A stretch of 64,000 bases of DNA from Apteryx mantelli (GCF_036417845.1 NC_089981.1:24324001-24388000), one strand, 5' to 3'. Positions 24,986-35,810 are shown, counted from the stretch's first letter. Translations and numbers: made by a program. Notes: generated by a model not told the origin, from the sequence alone.

Positions 24986-25284
24986 TAGAGCTGCAGTTTT
25001 CACACCTGTGCAATGGTTTATGTTGCAGTGGCGGCAGGGTTGAGAATGTGACTTGCACCAGACCTTTTCATGGAGGGGCTAATGCGCCTGGAGCGTGGCC
25101 GTCCCTTCCTTGAAGGGAGAATCGGACTGGAAACGTGCAATCGCTTCTCCTGCTGTGGCTGGAAGTCTCCAGTCCCTTTCCTTCTGAGGCTCTTATAGCC
25201 ATTCAGGGGGGTTTAGTGTGTTTTTTTTTCTTTCTTTTAAAGATTTATTTGGAGTATGGGTGGGAAGTGTTCTAAACTTATACA

Positions 25285-25318
25285 AATAAACTGGCTTTGT
25301 ATTTAAAAAAAAAAAGTA
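25285..25318 (+). repeat. AATAAA followed by genomic A-run: polyadenylation site or retrocopy 3' end
   Basis: AATAAA at 25285-25290 is followed about 15 bases later by an 11-A run (near 25304-25315). This spacing matches a cleaved and polyadenylated transcript end copied into DNA, but it also fits a normal polyadenylation site next to an A-rich stretch. The upstream sequence matched no gene I recognise. Confidence 0.35.
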
Positions 25319-25449
25319 GTAATCCAACACAGGATAAATTAAAAAGACTATGCTCCGTATGTATGTGCTAGTAGTTTCATGATCTTTACTGCCGTTTCCC
25401 ATGTTTCCAAATACCCTGGAGTTCCTATGCAAGGAAAAGCATCTTTAAC

Positions 25450-26200
25450 GAGCCCGTGACAGAGCAGCACTTGGCAGGACGCGGTATTGAGCCTGGTTGC
25501 CCAGGGGGAAGACGTTCGCCGTGGGATGGTCGCCGTCGCTGCCAGCACGCCCGCGTTTGGGGAGCCCACCGCGTCCGAGCTCGCTGGCCGGGATTTCCTG
25601 CAGCGGCCGCGGGAAGAGGCGGGTGAGTAGAAAAGGGGTTGTTTTGGGGCCCTGGCTTGCCCCTGCTGAAATGCTCGTGGCCTCCCGGGGTGAGGCGGGG
25701 GCGCCCCAGAACCCACGCGGTGGTTGTGGCGGGTCGTGGGGCGCCGCCGCAGAGGTTCGGGTTCGGGTCCAACCACCAGCACTGGGTGCAAACCACCAGC
25801 CCGTGCCGCCGGGGTCGGGAATGCGGTAATAAAAACGGTGCCTGGGCTCCACCGCTGACGCCAAGCGGCACGACCTAGCGATGCCCCGACAGAAGTCGCG
25901 AGGCAGGGAAACGTCTAGGGTTTTCACGCCTGTGCCCACACGGAAAACAGTTATCCCTCCCTGCCTCGCAGTCAATGCGTTTTGCTTTTCAAAAGTCCTT
26001 AACTTGCTGCCTGCCAGGGGCGAATCAGAGCTCCTGCGCGGCAAAGCCAAAGCCCCAGCGACCGATGTGCGAGCGCCGCAGACTTACCCAGCGTGAGAAG
26101 AGCGGCAGAGAGGTCCCGTCTGAAAACGAGCGCGGAGCTCGCCGGCGGGAACGCGAGGCTGGCAGCCAGGCTGGGAAACGCCTGCAGACCTGGGTAGCCT
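25450..26200. promoter_or_regulatory. CpG-dense GC-rich island in the intergenic region
   Basis: About 750 bases rich in GC and CpG. Overlapping open frames are present on both strands, including a 201-codon minus-strand frame made mainly of Pro, Arg, Gly and Ala. That composition suggests a by-product of GC content rather than a protein. It could be a regulatory island or a promoter of an unseen noncoding transcript, and TATA-like boxes follow at its right edge. Confidence 0.35.
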
Positions 26201-26212
26201 TCCCAGTGTGTT

Positions 26213-26238
26213 TATAAGAGGAAGCTGGCTGTTATAAG
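26213..26238 (+). promoter_or_regulatory. Two TATA-like boxes beside an ETS-type GAGGAAG
   Basis: TATAAG occurs at 26213-26218 and again at 26233-26238, with GAGGAAG (a PU.1/ETS-like core) between them at 26218-26224. The sequence about 30 bases downstream could hold a start site. No downstream coding exon was recognised. The motif match may be chance. Confidence 0.25.
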
Positions 26239-28719
26239 CACATCAGCACTCAAACTGCAGCAGAGAAGAAATCCTTATTTGTGTAGGCGTCTGCAAGGAA
26301 AAAAAAAAAAAGCCAAAGGTACAAACATCCAGCTGGCTCCAGTTAATTGTCAGTGAAGCTCTGATAGCTGTCAGTTAGTTCTGCTAAGGCCACCTGGGCA
26401 AGTGCAGTTTGGCCTGTCCGTGTGTGGGCAGATGCCGGCCTGGAGCCGTGGTCCTCCCGGAGGTAAAGCCAGCGTGAAGGGGAGCCGGGGTCCTCGTGCC
26501 GACTTGCACGGGAGCTGCGGGCGCGCGGCGCTTCTGCAGCTTCCCTGGCTTACGTCTGGTACCTGGAGAGACCTGAGGAGCTCAGCGCAGCTGTAGAAAG
26601 CACAGGTCGAGCAATTTGCTGAGCCTGCGGGCGCCTCTGAGAAGAAGAGCGGGGAGCTTTCAGCCTTGCCTCGCACTGGAAATGTTCTGCTGTTTCCTCC
26701 CTTGCTGACTATGTGTCTGCCAGTCCCCACCACAGGCAACATAGATGTTCCCCATGTAACAGCCCCCTTTGCGCTTATTCACACCCGGAGCAAGAGAAGA
26801 TGCTTATGAACAAGTCATTTTGGGAGGCTTATAATCTGACGGTTTGGGGTGGACCTCTGCACCATTGGGGTGGTAAGGAAGCCAACTCCTGTCAAGCTAA
26901 AACTGTATTTCCAAACTTATGGAGATATTTTGTGAAGAAAAGATTGGTAGATCTTGATTGATTTTTTTATTTTTTTTTAAACAGGTGCAGAAACAACACA
27001 TTTTCAAAACCAGCCTGCTATAACTTTCCTCTAGAAATTCAGCCAGAGGTAGATGCTCCATGCAGGAAACTTCAGCCTGCCCAGTTGAAGGTGGGTAAGG
27101 TAAAAAGCCCCTTTGAAAGCACGGTCCTATCCTAAGTACTCTGCAGCTGTAATAAGAAGTGTTGCTGATCTCTCTCTTATCATCCTCGTAGAGCGTTTTA
27201 CTAAGGGCTGCATTTTTTTAAATGTCTGGTTCATCTTCTGGGAGGATTAGTAAGCGGTAGCGAGTATTAGCCTCGTCTGTTGAGAGACGTTACATCGGGT
27301 AGGATGGCGGGGAAAGTGCAGGAGGAAGGAGAGGGAGCTGACGAGGAATGTTGGAGGCAGAGGCTGTTTTGGAAAAATACATGTGCTGCGTGTTTTACAG
27401 CGCTAGGAAGTAGCTGCCAAACCCATGACTAGTTACAGGCCTGCGGATGAGGCCGGTCCTGACTGTACTCTGGGTCGCTCGGCTCTCCGGCGCGCTCTGC
27501 CCCCTCGCTCCCGGCGCAGAGCCTGGGCGGAGGTACCTCAGCCGGCCCGGCTCTCCCGGCGTCGCGGGAAGAGCGCGGCCCCTCGTGTCGACCGCTTGTC
27601 CCCTGCCTGGAAGTACGAGCGCTCGGCAGAGCCAAGGTTAGACTGCAGGCCAGGAAACCCAGAAATGTTCCCAAAAAAAATACCCAGCTTAACGAGGAAC
27701 AGCCGCTTGCAGCCTCGTGGTGTCAACGCAGGCTTACGCTTACATTCTGGGCTGTCCTTCGTCACCCGAAGGCGTCCAGGACTGTTGGGCAAATTAATGC
27801 TCTGGGGGAATCTGCAGATCTACCCCCTCCAGGAGGGTTATCGTGAGAAAAAGACCTTTTCTTTCTATGGGGAAGATACAGGGTTGTCGCTCAGTTTGTG
27901 TGAAGTCTGTACATCTCGGAAGAAATATTTTAACAGAGTCCAGAGGTGACCAGCTACAACCAACATCTTCTTGCGCTCGAGGCGCTATTCTCTTAGACCC
28001 AGGCAAGCAGAAAGGCAAGGTCTTTCCTGCTGTCCTTGCGAGGAAGGTGAATATCCCAGCTTCGCGCTCCCCACGTTCAGCAGTATCTGGGTGGCTGGGT
28101 GTGTTTACCAGTATCTGGTTGTGCTTGCGCAGCTCTGAATAGCGAGTGCATCGGTGAAAGTGACACAGGCTTCAGAAGAACTCCTGCTTAATGGGAAACT
28201 GCTCCAGAGCCCACATCAGGAATTCAGAAAAGAACAGGGGGGAAAGGGAGGTGCAGTCCTGCCCTGCCCTGCCAGCATGTTTCGTGTTGCCCTTTTACCG
28301 TGACTGTAAGCTCCTTGGGCAGAGACTGCGCTCAGCTGTGTTTCGTGTTGAGCAAACCAGAATAAACCTGCGTGGCTGACGTTTGCGCTGGCAACCTCGC
28401 AGCTGCGTATGGGATCAACATCCTGTCGCTGCTGCTGCTGCTAGGAATGGCAAATTGCATATCTGGCACCTTTCCCTCCTCTGGGCTGGCTCTCGCTTCA
28501 GCTTTCCCTTAGGCTATTTACATTATTCTAAGGCAAAACCCCCTCTGTCTCCCCTTTGCGTAACTAAGGGCTCTATTGTTTAACCTTTACGTACACCAGC
28601 TTGCTCGTGGACATGCTCGTTCTCTTCTGAGCCGTGTCACGTTGGCAGTAAGCTATTCCCTTCTAGCCTGCTTTCACCTACTAATGAATTATACATCACT
28701 TATACAGTAGAGGCTCTGT

Positions 28720-28990
28720 GGCCTTCCTGGCGGGCCGGGCTCCTCCTCTCGCCTGGCAGAGCGGAGCAAAGCGAAGCATCCCGCGGAGACGCGGCCAGCC
28801 CCAGCCCCAGCGCGGCCTCGGACGCGCTGAGGAAAACGCCGAGGGCTCGCTTTCTGGCCGGAAAGCAGAAGCGCCCGGGCTGGCGACAGGGAGCCTCTGC
28901 CCCGGCTTGGGAAACCGGCTTGGGAATCCTGGAGTTTCCTCTGAGCCTCCGATGTCGCCGGGTCTCCTCGCAGCGAACCTGCTCCTGGAG
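28720..28990. other. CpG-rich segment
   Basis: GC-rich stretch with CpG clusters, open in several frames and without recognised protein features. A CCT/CTC microsatellite lies just beyond it (29051-29075). Confidence 0.4.
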
Positions 28991-29221
28991 GCAGTTGTCC
29001 TGCCTGTTCCGAATGCTGCAGGAGGAGCCGGTGCTGTTCTCTGCAACACCCTCTCTCTCCTCCTCCTCCTCCTCATTATATAACTCGATCCATCACCATA
29101 GAGACATTGATATAAATATTTAAATATGGCAGAGAGACAGGCTGCACAGACGGGAACCATTTGCTGAGTTTATTAGAAACAGAAACGTCAGGCACAGCTA
29201 CAGGTTTCTGCTTGCCTCATA

Positions 29222-29244
29222 CCCCCCCCCCCCCCAAAAAAAAA
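29222..29244. repeat. C14-A9 homopolymer junction
   Basis: Fourteen C are followed directly by nine A. It is probably variable in length between individuals and prone to sequencing error. Confidence 0.9.
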
Positions 29245-32200
29245 GGCTGACAAAAAAAACCCACAAGCCCCCATGCTAAAATGGTGCTTCAGCTGAATTT
29301 GCAGATCAGGGCAAGGGGATTTTCCAACCCACCTTCTGAAGTGGAGGCGTCAGCTGCTCCCTCCGAGCGCAAAAAGTGTATTCTGGAAACGTCTTCTCCT
29401 TAGATATGCGTGTGAGACTTGCTTTATTCTATATTTTTATTCCAAATGAAAGCACTGGCTGAACAGGCAGCGATGCACACTAGCCCCGTTTCCCCTGCTG
29501 TAAGCGATGTCCCTGTTCCTCCGCCCGGCTGCTTGGGGGGTATTTGGGACAGGGTCGAGGTGGCATTGCTGGACAGGTCGCCACCTGCAATGCAGAGGGC
29601 TGGGGGGGGTGGGTTTTTGTTTTGGGGGGGTTTTTTGCTTGTTTGTTTTTCTTTCCTTAGCTGTTTTTTTGCAGCTGCATATGCCGGTTTCTCAGGCTTC
29701 CCAGTGCGTGCTCAGTCTCTGTTGGGACTGGAGAAAGAGGAGGAAAGCAGGGAGGGAAAAAGTCAAGCCTTCTCCCCTTGCTTTCTGCTTTTTCCACTGT
29801 GGGAGCCAGCACAGTCGGAGCAGTGTCTGACCCTCAAGCAGAGGTGACCCGGGAAAGGGAGAAGGCAGGGCACCCCTGCACCGGGTAGCAGCGCTGCCCA
29901 GCTGCCCCGAAGAAGCGCACTGGTCCCCCGTGCGAGGGCCGGCAGCCGGCACGGGTCTGCCCTGTGCCAAGAGCCGCGCTGCGGGCAGGAGGTCGCGTTT
30001 GGAGGGGTGCAGCGTTTCGGGCATGTCGAGCGTGGATAAACCGTTTCCACGCATTGCAAAGCCTCTTAGCACCCAGCACCAGCCTCTGGGCGCGCTCAGC
30101 CAAGGTCCTCTGCCTGCAGCCTTCCCCCTTTGCTGCCCCATTCGTTGTGAATTTAGTTTCCTGCGTGTCTGTGCAGCTTCGGTGCTGTTGTGTTTTCTTT
30201 TTCCCCCTACACTGCTTGTTTGCCAGTGACCTTAAGCTATCTGGAACCACTAGAAGCTGAGTAATAAGCTATAATTAAACGTCACTAGCGTGGCCTCTCC
30301 TGAGGTGATGCAGCTTTCCTTCTTGTTGATGCAGGGCAGTGGCTGTGCCGTGCAATTTGCCCCAAGCAGGAATCTGAGACCCTTGATCAGGTCCGTACCT
30401 TGGGAAACAATATTGCATGTTGTTCTCTGACCAGGAAATTAGTATGTCGTTTGGATCGACCAGCCTCCTGCAGGATGGATTTTTAGTGTTTCAATACAGT
30501 AAATTGGAAATCTAGGATATTTCTTTCATGTTTTCCCCAAAAAGTAAGATGCAGCGATAACAGCTGACTGGTATTTCACCCACAAAATAACATGTGTGTT
30601 ATTCTGATGTTTTGTGACCGGACACTTGGCGGAGGTCTTTCCTGTGCTAGCTGGGAGGAGGATGGAGGAGAGGGAGGTTAAGCAGCAGGATGGCCGTGTG
30701 AACCGAAAACGTGCAGCCGTAGCTCTGCGTTGAATTAGGATCCCGGGCAGCCGAGGAGCTTCCCTCTGGCCTCTCAAATTGCCCAGGGCACCAGGCATAA
30801 CCTCAGTTATGCGTTCAGAGCCGGGCTTGATGATGATTGCTTTACACTCTCATAGCCAACTTTCCAAGTATGCTCCTGAGGAGGGGGAGGAAGCAGGCCT
30901 GTCCTCCCCTTTTTTTTTTTAATTTATTTATTTTTTTAACCTGGAGCTGCTGGAAGGGCTGGAGAGCATCCGCCCGCTGCAAAGCAGGCACCCCAAAGCC
31001 GCCGAGTCCCGGCAGCGAGGGACTGTGCCTTGGAAAAGCAGGGCTGGCAGGCAGTTCAGCTGCGTGTTTGTCTTAACAGACCCTAGTGAGTCATACCCAT
31101 AGATGTCAACTATGCCAAAACCCACAAGCATGACGCTTTTGTAAACAGCATCCAAACAAAAAAACAAAAACAGAAAAAAAAAAACAGCAGACAGGAAAAA
31201 TACTGCAAACATCTCTGGTCTCTGCTTCTTTCCTCTGTTTAAAAAAGTAATTGCAAGAGCAAATTTAAATGGCTGCTCTTGGGTTTTTTTGTTGTTGTTG
31301 TTTGCTTGTGCTTTACTTTTTGGACCCTGATTTAAACTTCCCACAGTCTCAGTGGTGCAAGGCTTTCTGGATGGGTAGTTTCTTTAGAGGTTTTTCTGAA
31401 CTGCCTGCAGCTGACTTCAGTGTAAATGAACATGCGTTAGCAGAGTGTATTGCTGAAGGCTCGAACCAAAGCGATCGGGCAGAGGGGTTGCCGTCCTCCC
31501 AGAGAAGGAAGCCGTCAGCCCTGCTCATAGCACTTACACCTACTAACAGCATGTGACAGATGCATGGACTGAACCTGTGAAAATTAGTTTTACTTCTTTA
31601 TACAAAAACATTTTAGAGAGAACTGATAAAGCTGCAAAGAGTCTTTGAAATGCATTTTTGGTGCTATATACACTGTGCAGCCAGTACTGCATCATGGCAT
31701 GAATATACAACAGCTGAAATCACATGTAATCGTGGGAAACAGTATATGTTATTTTGACACTGCCTTGATTTATTTCTGTATGTTAAGGTCAAAGTTTTCA
31801 AATGTACCCCACTGAGCTGTTTAAAAAATATATATAAGTTTTGGACAAAGCTTGAAATCATTTTCGACTTGCAAGCTTTAGAGAGGACTTTGTTGGTATG
31901 GCCAGATGCGTGAACACAGTTTAGACCCAGTAGGTTTTAGCCCATAACTGGGGACTTAATCAACATATGCGATCAAGGGACTGTGCTGCTTTCTCTTCCA
32001 CTCTGGTCCTTGCCATCAGGGCATAGATCTGTTATGGAGCTATGGGCGACACATGGCTTAAACATAGACTAAGGAAAGATCCCATAAATAGGACTGTGTT
32101 AGCTCTAAACTGAATTATTTATTAATACAATTTTTAAAGTGCATGAAAAGGTTTATTTCACCTTTGCCAATTTACTTTTTTTTTCTCTTGCGTAGGGAAA

Positions 32201-32430
32201 TAAGGTGAAAGGGGACAAGAAGAGCAACAAAGTCTAAGCTCCCTTGAAATAGTTTAAATGAAAACTTTGTGGCTGTGATTACAGTTGGGGTTGCCGCCTT
32301 GTTCCGTACGGAAATATTCTTCCTTAATCTCTGGGCACTTGGTGTGCTGCTGATTAAGTTCTTATCGGTTTACAGTTGGATCCTTGCTCTCCCTTTCACA
32401 GACTTTCCAAAATTGTGTCTCTGAGAGTTT

Positions 32431-32462
32431 GGGGGGGGGGGGGTTCTTTTTTTTTTTTTTTT
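32431..32462. repeat. G13 and T16 homopolymers
   Basis: Thirteen G (32431-32443) are separated by TTC from sixteen T (32447-32462). Confidence 0.95.
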
Positions 32463-33576
32463 CTTTTTGGAAACAGTCATCTACATATATGAGAAGTTCC
32501 TTGGCTCACATAGCCTCGGTGAGGCAATTTGCTATGGTTTGTATATTTCTGGTGCACTTGGGAATCCAGAATTCAAAACGTCTGTAGGGTGTCACACGGC
32601 CGATCTTTTCTTGGTCGTGTCGTACAGCATTAACCTAGCAGCGTCCCAATACTGAATCAAAAGCATTAAACTCCTCCTGCTATAGGCATTTTATCCAATT
32701 TATCTGCTTAGCTATTTTGCACGGTGAACTACCTTGTTTATAGTCAACTCATATCTTCAAACTCTTTGGTTGTTTGGGGGATATTTTCATTTTATATTTC
32801 TAGCTGGAAATGATGAAGGTGATGCAGATGGCTTAATCGGGCCAGTCTCTGCATGTAATTTATCTTCTCTCTCACTGTTATTGGATATGCTGGGAAATCT
32901 GACCCAGTGGTTATCGCAGGAATAGCCCATGATTTAAGTCCATACTCCCACAGCTCCTTCTTAGTTTTGAAGAACATTAGGCATCTCCTCAAAGCGGTTG
33001 CTCTAATTGCTTCCTTTCTTTGCCACTAGAGATGCTTTTGTCAAATCCATGCCAGCTCCTTTCTTGACAGGGTTCATGATTTGTGCAGAAAAAGGACTCT
33101 GTGGGATCCTATGATGTAGCAAGGGAGCAACTTCAGTATCTCACCGCTCTGTGGCTCTCGCCAGCTCAGTTTATCCTTTGGACTGATTAGTAGGAGCCAC
33201 ACAGGATGCTGTCGCCATAATCAGATGGATTGTACGGATAATTTGGGATAGCAGTTACATGCATAAACAGCCTTGCGAACCTCTGGCTGCTCTGGTAGGG
33301 ATGGATGAGTGAACGCAGTTTAGAGACAAAGGCTTTGTGCATCCATGGCAAGCCCACAACAGGGGAGGTATTCAGCAGAAGTAACTGGGGAGCTGGGCCG
33401 CTTCCTATTCGTCTCTGGTCCCCACCTCCGCGGAGCACTGTGGGCTATTAACAAGCGGTAAAAACCATAAGGAAAGGTTCAATAGATGAGACAGAGTCCT
33501 GAAATAATTTGGCCATGAGGATGATTTTGGAACCATGTTGACTCATCTTCAGTCTACATGTTGTCGCGGGGGCGAA

Positions 33577-33620
33577 GGGGGGGGGGAGGATTATTGGTTA
33601 GTAGGCTATTATTATTATTA
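33577..33620. repeat. G10 run and ATT microsatellite
   Basis: Ten G at 33577-33586, then about five ATT units around 33606-33620. Confidence 0.85.
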
Positions 33621-33897
33621 TCTCTGGGTTTATTGCAAACAGATTTATTGAAGATGGCCATACAGTGTAGTCATAGCAAGCAAATCTTAGTTAGTGCCCG
33701 AGTTTCGGTTTCTTACAACTCCCAACAGTTTCTTGTCAGAGGTTCTCTTAACTCCTGGAGAGTAACCTTGAGAGGCATCCCAGCTCAAGGGGACATTCAC
33801 TGCCGTGCAGCCCACTGCTGTGCAGGAGGGCTCAGTGGGCTCTAGGCTGCAGCGCTATTTATGGGCATGGAGTTTGACTCGTGGTCATACAATATTT

Positions 33898-33973
33898 GGT
33901 GTGGAGATGTATGGTGTGGAGCTGACCTCATGCCATGTTGGGGAAAATACGCCTTTTTTGCTGACCTCATGCC
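33898..33973. repeat. Short direct repeats
   Basis: GCTGACCTCATGCC occurs at 33921-33934 and 33960-33973 (period 39). GGTGTGGAG is repeated 15 bases apart at 33898 and 33913. Confidence 0.8.
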
Positions 33974-34077
33974 CATTTCTGGCCTCACCAGTTGCAACCA
34001 GTATCACCTAGTTCCTCTTGGTCAGCCCTGGGTGCTGTCAGTTATTTGCAGTCAGCCGGGGCCTGAGAGAAGGTGTT

Positions 34078-34205
34078 GGGGGGGGGGGGATAGCTGTCCT
34101 CCACCACACTTTGGGCCTGAGATGGGGGGGCAGTTGTGCTCTGCCATGCTTTGGGCCCAAGGTGTATGTGTGTTTGGGGGGGAGTAGTTGCGTTCCACCA
34201 CACGT
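34078..34205. repeat. Degenerate minisatellite, three units each opened by a G-run
   Basis: Three units begin with G-runs at 34078-34089 (12 G), 34124-34130 (7 G) and 34176-34182 (7 G). Each continues with a related segment: CTCCACCACACTTTGGGCCTGA, a CTCTGCCATGCTTTGGGCC variant, and CGTTCCACCACACGTG. Unit spacing is about 46 and 52 bases. The units have diverged by substitutions and indels. Confidence 0.7.
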
Positions 34206-34268
34206 GTAGAAAATACGTGCTTAACTAACGGCTCTAATTCCAGTGTACGGGAATTATGGATGCATTCA

Positions 34269-34289
34269 GAGCCTGAAAGTTTCAGGCTC
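34269..34289. repeat. Near-perfect palindrome (10-base arms, 1-base centre)
   Basis: GAGCCTGAAA at 34269-34278 and TTTCAGGCTC at 34280-34289 are exact reverse complements around one central G. It lies about 1.1 kb upstream of the CD81 start codon. It could be a binding site for a dimeric factor, or chance. Confidence 0.75.
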
Positions 34290-34933
34290 CGAATCGGGTA
34301 TCTGAAATGCTCTCGCCTAGAAGGCGGCACCCAGGCAAGAAACGGTAGTTTTCCAGGTAAGAATTTGCAGCTGTGCACCGAGTTTGGCTCCTGATGGCGA
34401 CAGGCGGCCTGCAGGGCTTTGGTCAAGTTGCCTTGTCTCCTCGGCCAAGAAAGTTGCCAAGCATGTGAGTGCCTATCCGAGCACCCGAAGGCACCAGGGC
34501 TCCTGCTGCTCTCTGGGCATTAAACGCTTACCGTGGTAAGGACCCAGCCTTTGGTGGAGCCGCTGATCGCTGCCTTTATAAGAAGCCATCTTGCGTTATG
34601 ACTTTGTGAATTACTGTCCTGCACCTAAAAGAAGCTAGCAAGCTCGCAGTAAGCGTAGCGCTGGGGGGTCAGCGCAAGTTATATTGCCAGGGATGAGGAA
34701 GTGGGCAGAGCTGCGCTTCAGCCAGCAGATTGGGAAATTTCATGACGCTTGCGTTGCCCGGCTTTATTTATTGTTTTAACCGAAATTTCTAAGCTGTGAT
34801 GCTGGGCCTACTCGATTCGGGTCACGTAATGTTCACAGTTCTCTTTGGAAATCCCACAGATGCTCATGTGACCCAATAACCGAGCAGGCTCTGCTGAACT
34901 CGGTACGATTTCTCGCGGTGACAAAGGTGGGTC

Positions 34934-34974
34934 AAAAAAAAGAAGAAAGGAAAAAAAGAAAGGAAAAGAGAAGA
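34934..34974. repeat. Polypurine tract upstream of CD81
   Basis: About 40 bases almost entirely of A and G on the + strand, roughly 120 bases before the GC-rich promoter begins. Confidence 0.85.
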
Positions 34975-35162
34975 CGGGTGAAAGCGTTGGTAAGATCAGA
35001 GCGTGATGGAGAGTAGCAGACTTGGGGAAGGGGTGAGGAAATGCTTTTCTGGGCTGCGGACTCTTTGAGCCTAAAATCGAATGTTTAAAAGACTGTTGTT
35101 TCGTCGCCGCACCTCCCCCGAGGCGGCGCTCGCAGGGTCGCGGGCGGCGGGGCCAGGCCGGG

Positions 35163-35290
35163 CCGGGGGCGGTGTGGGCGGCGCTGGCGGCGGGGCCGGG
35201 CCGGGGGCGGTGTGGGCGGCGCTGGCGGCCGGGCCGGGCCGGGCCGGGCCGGGGGGCGGCGCTGGCGGCGGGGGGCGGCGTTGGCGGCGG
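35163..35290. repeat. 38-base GC-rich tandem repeat in CD81 promoter
   Basis: The 29-base block at 35163-35191, which contains GGTGTGGGCGGCGCTGG, recurs exactly at 35201-35229. A shortened third copy of the GGCGGCGCTGGCGG core follows near 35256. The duplication multiplies GC boxes. Confidence 0.85.
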
Positions 35291-35375
35291 GTTATCTCCG
35301 CCCGCGCCGCCGCCCCAGCCCGGCAGCAGCCGCCGCAGCCGCCGCAGCAGCAGCAGCAGCGGAGCCGGGAGCCGC

Positions 35376-35400
35376 CGCCTCGCCTCGCCTCGCCTCGCCT
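35376..35400 (+). repeat. Pentamer repeat (CGCCT)5 in CD81 5' UTR
   Basis: Five exact CGCCT units end 12 bases before the CD81 start codon. They are probably length-variable and would be transcribed in the leader. Confidence 0.95.
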
Positions 35401-35412
35401 CGCCGCGCCGCC

Positions 35413-35478
35413 ATGGGGGTGGAAGGCTGCACCAAGTGCATCAAATACCTCCTCTTTGTCTTCAACTTCATCTTCTGG
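35413..35478 (+). CDS. CD81: CD81 coding exon 1: N-terminus and first half of membrane segment 1
   Basis: The ATG sits in a near-ideal Kozak context (GCCGCCATGG). The exon encodes MGVEGCTKCIKYLLFVFNF followed by IFW, 22 residues, then splices at a GTGAGC donor in phase 0. This matches the N-terminus of vertebrate CD81, with Ile where human has Val in the FNFVFW segment. CD81 is a four-pass tetraspanin of the plasma membrane. In mammals it is a partner of CD19 in the B-cell co-receptor and organises membrane microdomains. Cys6 and Cys9 are the juxtamembrane positions known to be palmitoylated in the family. The intron falls inside membrane segment 1. Confidence 0.97.
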
Positions 35479-35659
35479 GTGAGCGCCGGCCCGGGGGCGC
35501 CGAGCCCCCCGCGGTTCGCGTGGCGGGCTGCAGCACGGCTCCCTTGGATTTTCCTTTTTTTCTTTTTTCCCTCTCTCCTTTTTTCCTTAATTGGAAAAAA
35601 AAATAAGATGTGGCCTGCGGATATGGCTTGGGTTTTTTTCTGCTTCTCCTTTTAATATG

Positions 35660-35810
35660 TATGTCTGTATATATGTGTGTGTACATATATGTGTATATAT
35701 ATAAAAATCCTAAAGCTACATCCTTTTCTGAGAAGGAGGGGAATAGTCTGCTTTTTTAATATATATATTTTTATGTGTGTGTGTGTGTATGCATGCATAT
35801 ATAGTGCCAT
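35660..35810. repeat. AT/GT-rich microsatellite cluster
   Basis: Blocks of TATATA, GTGTGT and ATGCATGCATAT occur within 150 bases, including about seven TG units at 35774-35788. It starts about 180 bases into CD81 intron 1. Confidence 0.85.

Larger units (their letters stand above)
23561..35080. other. Intergenic region between TSPAN32 and CD81
   Basis: No coding exon was recognised on either strand. It contains AT/GT microsatellites (23925-23950, 24928-24985), a retrocopy-like 3' end at 25285-25320, GC-rich islands (25450-26200, 26440-26540, 27430-27620, 28720-28990), a pair of TATA-like boxes at 26.2 kb, long homopolymers at 29.2 and 32.4 kb, and a degenerate minisatellite at 34.08-34.2 kb. 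Open frames up to 201 codons in the GC-rich parts occur in several registers and show no domain. Confidence 0.6.
35090..35412 (+). promoter_or_regulatory. CD81: CD81 CpG-island promoter and 5' untranslated region
   Basis: Very GC-rich, CpG-dense sequence directly upstream of the CD81 start codon, with several GGGGGCGG/GGGCGG Sp1-type boxes (for example 35166 and 35204). I see no convincing TATA box, only a TTTAAAA near 35083, which suggests a dispersed CpG-island type of start. It includes a 38-base tandem repeat and a CGCCT pentamer repeat, annotated separately. The transcription start cannot be placed from sequence alone. The island continues a little way into intron 1, to about 35530. Confidence 0.75.

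Noticed and set aside
25445..26050. 201-codon minus-strand frame between the two genes
   Set aside because: Low-complexity Pro/Arg/Gly composition in a CpG island and no family match.
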